64,000 nt of DNA from an uncultured Oscillospiraceae bacterium. GTDB taxonomy: Bacteria; Bacillota; Clostridia; Oscillospirales; Acutalibacteraceae. The position numbers and the translations under genes were made by a program. Location of the stretch: the NCBI GenBank assembly GCA_900543395.1, contig UQQT01000006.1, positions 1 to 64,000 of the forward strand, in the 5' to 3' direction. Each line of letters opens with the position of its first letter. Positions within the stretch are counted from its first letter, which is position 1. The notes beneath the pieces are model-generated. The model searched no databases and had not been told where the DNA came from. It saw only the letters and a program-made list of their open reading frames with translations. Shown piece by piece: positions 62,233 through 64,000 of this stretch.

Positions 62233-62520
62233 TCACTTTGAAAAACGCAGAATCACGTTTTTATACTTTCTGTAAACGTTCAAAAGGCGCGAACCGATAA
62301 AATTATTCTCAATCAAAGAGAATTTTCTCTTGAAATTATCGTTTTCGACCTTTAACGAATTTATCTGAACCTCATATCGGCGCAGATCCTTTTTAACGGA
62401 CGATAAAACTGCCGTCTGATTTTCGATATCAGAATAACACTGTTTGAGTTCGGCAAGCAAACGGGCATTATCCTCTTTTAATTTTTCTATTTCAATATTG
62501 TTTTCTGCCGTGGTTTCCAT
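62233..62520 (-). CDS. Small coiled-coil protein of the glycan export cluster
   Basis: A 95-residue protein. Residues ~8-72 are one long heptad pattern (IEIEKLKEDNARLLAELKQC and so on), followed by a basic, aromatic C-terminus (LLNVYRKYKNVILRFSK). It lies between the Wzt-like ATPase and the glycosyltransferase, with 9-14 nt gaps. Coiled-coil segments of this kind are often part of Wzt or of chain-length proteins; function is not known. Confidence 0.7.
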   Translation of the reverse strand: METTAENNIEIEKLKEDNARLLAELKQCYSDIENQTAVLSSVKKDLRRYEVQINSLKVENDNFKRKFSLIENNFIGSRLLNVYRKYKNVILRFSK

Positions 62521-62534
62521 ATATGTCTCTCCCG

Positions 62535-63356
62535 TCAGCGAAGATATTTATTCTGATAAAATTCAAGCTCGGGCTGAGCGTACGCGCGTTCCTCATTCGT
62601 CATTCCGGCGTACTCCCTTGCGAATCCGCAGTACGGAACGATAATGCTCTTAGGCTCGCCGTCGCCTATTACTCTGCCCCTGTTTATCCATATAACCCTG
62701 TCGCAGAACGTCTCCATCTGATTCGTCGCGTGGCTTACGAAAACTATCGTCTTGCCCTTGTTTTTAAATTCGTTTATCTTGTCAAGACACTTGTCCGAAA
62801 AGCTGTTGTCGCCTACGCTCAAAGCCTCGTCGATAATTAAAATGTCGGGATCCATATGAACGCTTATCGCAAATCCGAGTCTCGAAACCATGCCGGACGA
62901 ATACGTTTTAACGGGCTGATTTATATAAATTCCTATATCCGCAAAGTCGATTATTTCCTTTTCGATTTCGTTTATTTCGCTGTTGGAAAGCCCCATCAGC
63001 AGGCATTTAAAGCGTATATTGTCTATACCCGTCAGCGCGGGGCGCATGCCCGAGGACGCGGCGAGCATATTGACCTCGCCCTTGACTCTGATTCTGCCCT
63101 CGGTAGGCTGCGTTATGCCCGTAATCATGGATGCTATCGTCGACTTTCCGCTGCCGTTGAGTCCGATAAGACCGACGACCTCGCCCTGTCTTAGTATAAA
63201 ATTAACGTCGTCGACGGCTCTGTACGTTTTGATTTTCGAATTGTTTAGGAAAAGCCCCTTGAGCTTATCGGAAAACGAGGAATAGAGCGTATAATCCTTT
63301 GACACGTGAGAAAACGAGACGACGGGTCTCGGCATAAAATTCTGAGCAAACGACAT
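62535..63356 (-). CDS. Polysaccharide/teichoic acid export ATPase (Wzt/TagH-like)
   Basis: A 273-residue ATPase with Walker A GLNGSGKST, signature YSSGMVSRLGFA and Walker B ILIIDEALSVGD, the pattern of the TagH/Wzt group. The N-terminal LKGLFLNNSKIKTYRAVDDV is typical. Residues after ~235 are a short extension without a carbohydrate-binding domain. It works with the permease at 63369 to export a lipid-linked glycan. Confidence 0.94.
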   Translation of the reverse strand: MSFAQNFMPRPVVSFSHVSKDYTLYSSFSDKLKGLFLNNSKIKTYRAVDDVNFILRQGEVVGLIGLNGSGKSTIASMITGITQPTEGRIRVKGEVNMLAASSGMRPALTGIDNIRFKCLLMGLSNSEINEIEKEIIDFADIGIYINQPVKTYSSGMVSRLGFAISVHMDPDILIIDEALSVGDNSFSDKCLDKINEFKNKGKTIVFVSHATNQMETFCDRVIWINRGRVIGDGEPKSIIVPYCGFAREYAGMTNEERAYAQPELEFYQNKYLR

Positions 63357-63368
63357 TCTTATTCCCCC

Positions 63369-64000
63369 TTAAAGCAAATCTATGAATTTACGTCTTAACT
63401 TAGTGTGCAGAAGGCATCCGGCAACGAACATTACAATCGACAAAGCCCAAAAGATAATGCCGTTCGTCAGCGGAAGAAGCAATGATTCCGAATAAAAAAA
63501 CGCGTTTCTGTAACCGTTTATAATATACGCAAACGGGTTTATCATCATAATAATTCTGATAGCCTCGTTCGACTCGTCGGGATTCCACATGGCGGGAGAG
63601 ATGAAGAACAGCATTCTTATTACAAACGAAAAAATGTTGTGATAATCCCTGAATATAACCGTAATCGACGAGCCTATCAGCGCGTACGATATTAAAAAGA
63701 ATACGGCGGCAAACATATAATATAATAACTGCCAGATCTGACTGCCTATATGAACTCCGCTTGCGGCGACGATTATAAACGCGATTATGACGGATATGAA
63801 ATGAGTTATCAGATTCGTAACAACCGTCTTGACGGGTACTACCGCCATGGGGAACGTCATTCGTTTTAAGACGGATGAAAACGAGAGTATCGACATATCG
63901 GACTCAAGCATGCACGTGCTCATAAAGAACCACGGCACGATTCCGACTATCAGCCATATAATATAAGGCACGCCGCCGATGTCCGCACCCTGTCTCAATC
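63369..64000 (-). CDS. Polysaccharide/teichoic acid export permease (Wzm/TagG-like), partial
   Basis: The C-terminal ~210 residues of an ABC-2 permease: GGVPYIIWLIVGIVPWFF, the ISPAMWNPDES loop, and NPFAYIINGYRNAFFY, typical of TagG/Wzm proteins. The true start lies beyond the right edge of the window. It is 12 nt upstream of the ATPase gene in the same operon. Confidence 0.93.
   Translation of the reverse strand, partial: LRQGADIGGVPYIIWLIVGIVPWFFMSTCMLESDMSILSFSSVLKRMTFPMAVVPVKTVVTNLITHFISVIIAFIIVAASGVHIGSQIWQLLYYMFAAVFFLISYALIGSSITVIFRDYHNIFSFVIRMLFFISPAMWNPDESNEAIRIIMMINPFAYIINGYRNAFFYSESLLLPLTNGIIFWALSIVMFVAGCLLHTKLRRKFIDLL

Overview
The window reads as a chromosome segment of an anaerobic Firmicute of the class Clostridia, most likely in or near the Oscillospirales/Ruminococcaceae. 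The reasons are moderate GC, sigma-A type promoters (TTGACA-N17-TATAAT, several exact), strong GGAGG ribosome sites, an Fe-S L-serine dehydratase, several radical SAM and heterodimeric ABC proteins, dockerin/cohesin-like modules, and surface proteins ending in PKTGD-like signals. The genus cannot be named from sequence alone. No tRNA, rRNA or CRISPR array was seen.

Left part (1-17 kb): a GC-rich CaCA antiporter gene is followed by a ~1 kb segment bounded by copies of the guaA 3' end, carrying one GIY-YIG nuclease (a probable remnant integrative element). A leftward operon follows: dockerin protein, nth, secA, guaA. Divergent to it is a six-gene rightward operon: alpha/beta hydrolase, ABC ATPase, ABC permease, cyclase-family hydrolase, YerB-like lipoprotein, luxS. 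Then come a hairpin-rich repeat block and two adjacent leftward radical SAM genes.

Middle (17-38 kb): murA, a WalJ-like metallo-hydrolase and rlmH run rightward. ogg, an array of TTTTGAAC motifs and a small membrane protein follow. The leftward tRNA-modification operon is mnmG-mnmE-tadA. Next is a leftward three-gene set: VTC polyphosphate polymerase, DUF4956 membrane protein, Cthe_2159-like surface beta-helix. After that come a heterodimeric ABC exporter, a strongly expressed secreted protein, engB, lon with a long structured leader, and a cell-surface protein built from exact 12-residue repeats.

Right part (38-64 kb): two M42 aminopeptidases and an acetyltransferase form a tight operon. 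sdaA with a lipoprotein diverges from a GPH-family sugar transporter. A decayed DinJ/YafQ toxin-antitoxin locus, a cohesin-like surface protein, a uracil-DNA glycosylase, a second GPH transporter with a ~345-residue charged C-terminal extension, a polar amino acid ABC transporter, a second heterodimeric ABC exporter and an AT-rich NgoPII-type restriction-modification pair follow. The window closes with a polysaccharide export cluster (Wzm/TagG and Wzt/TagH types) with a large multidomain glycosyltransferase; the permease runs off the right edge.

Best candidates for a second look: the 12-residue-repeat surface protein, the guaA-site mini-island, the paired radical SAM genes, the polyphosphate-polymerase/beta-helix cluster, the lon leader RNA, the transporter with its coiled-coil tail, and the toxin-antitoxin locus in which a conserved tryptophan codon has become TGA.
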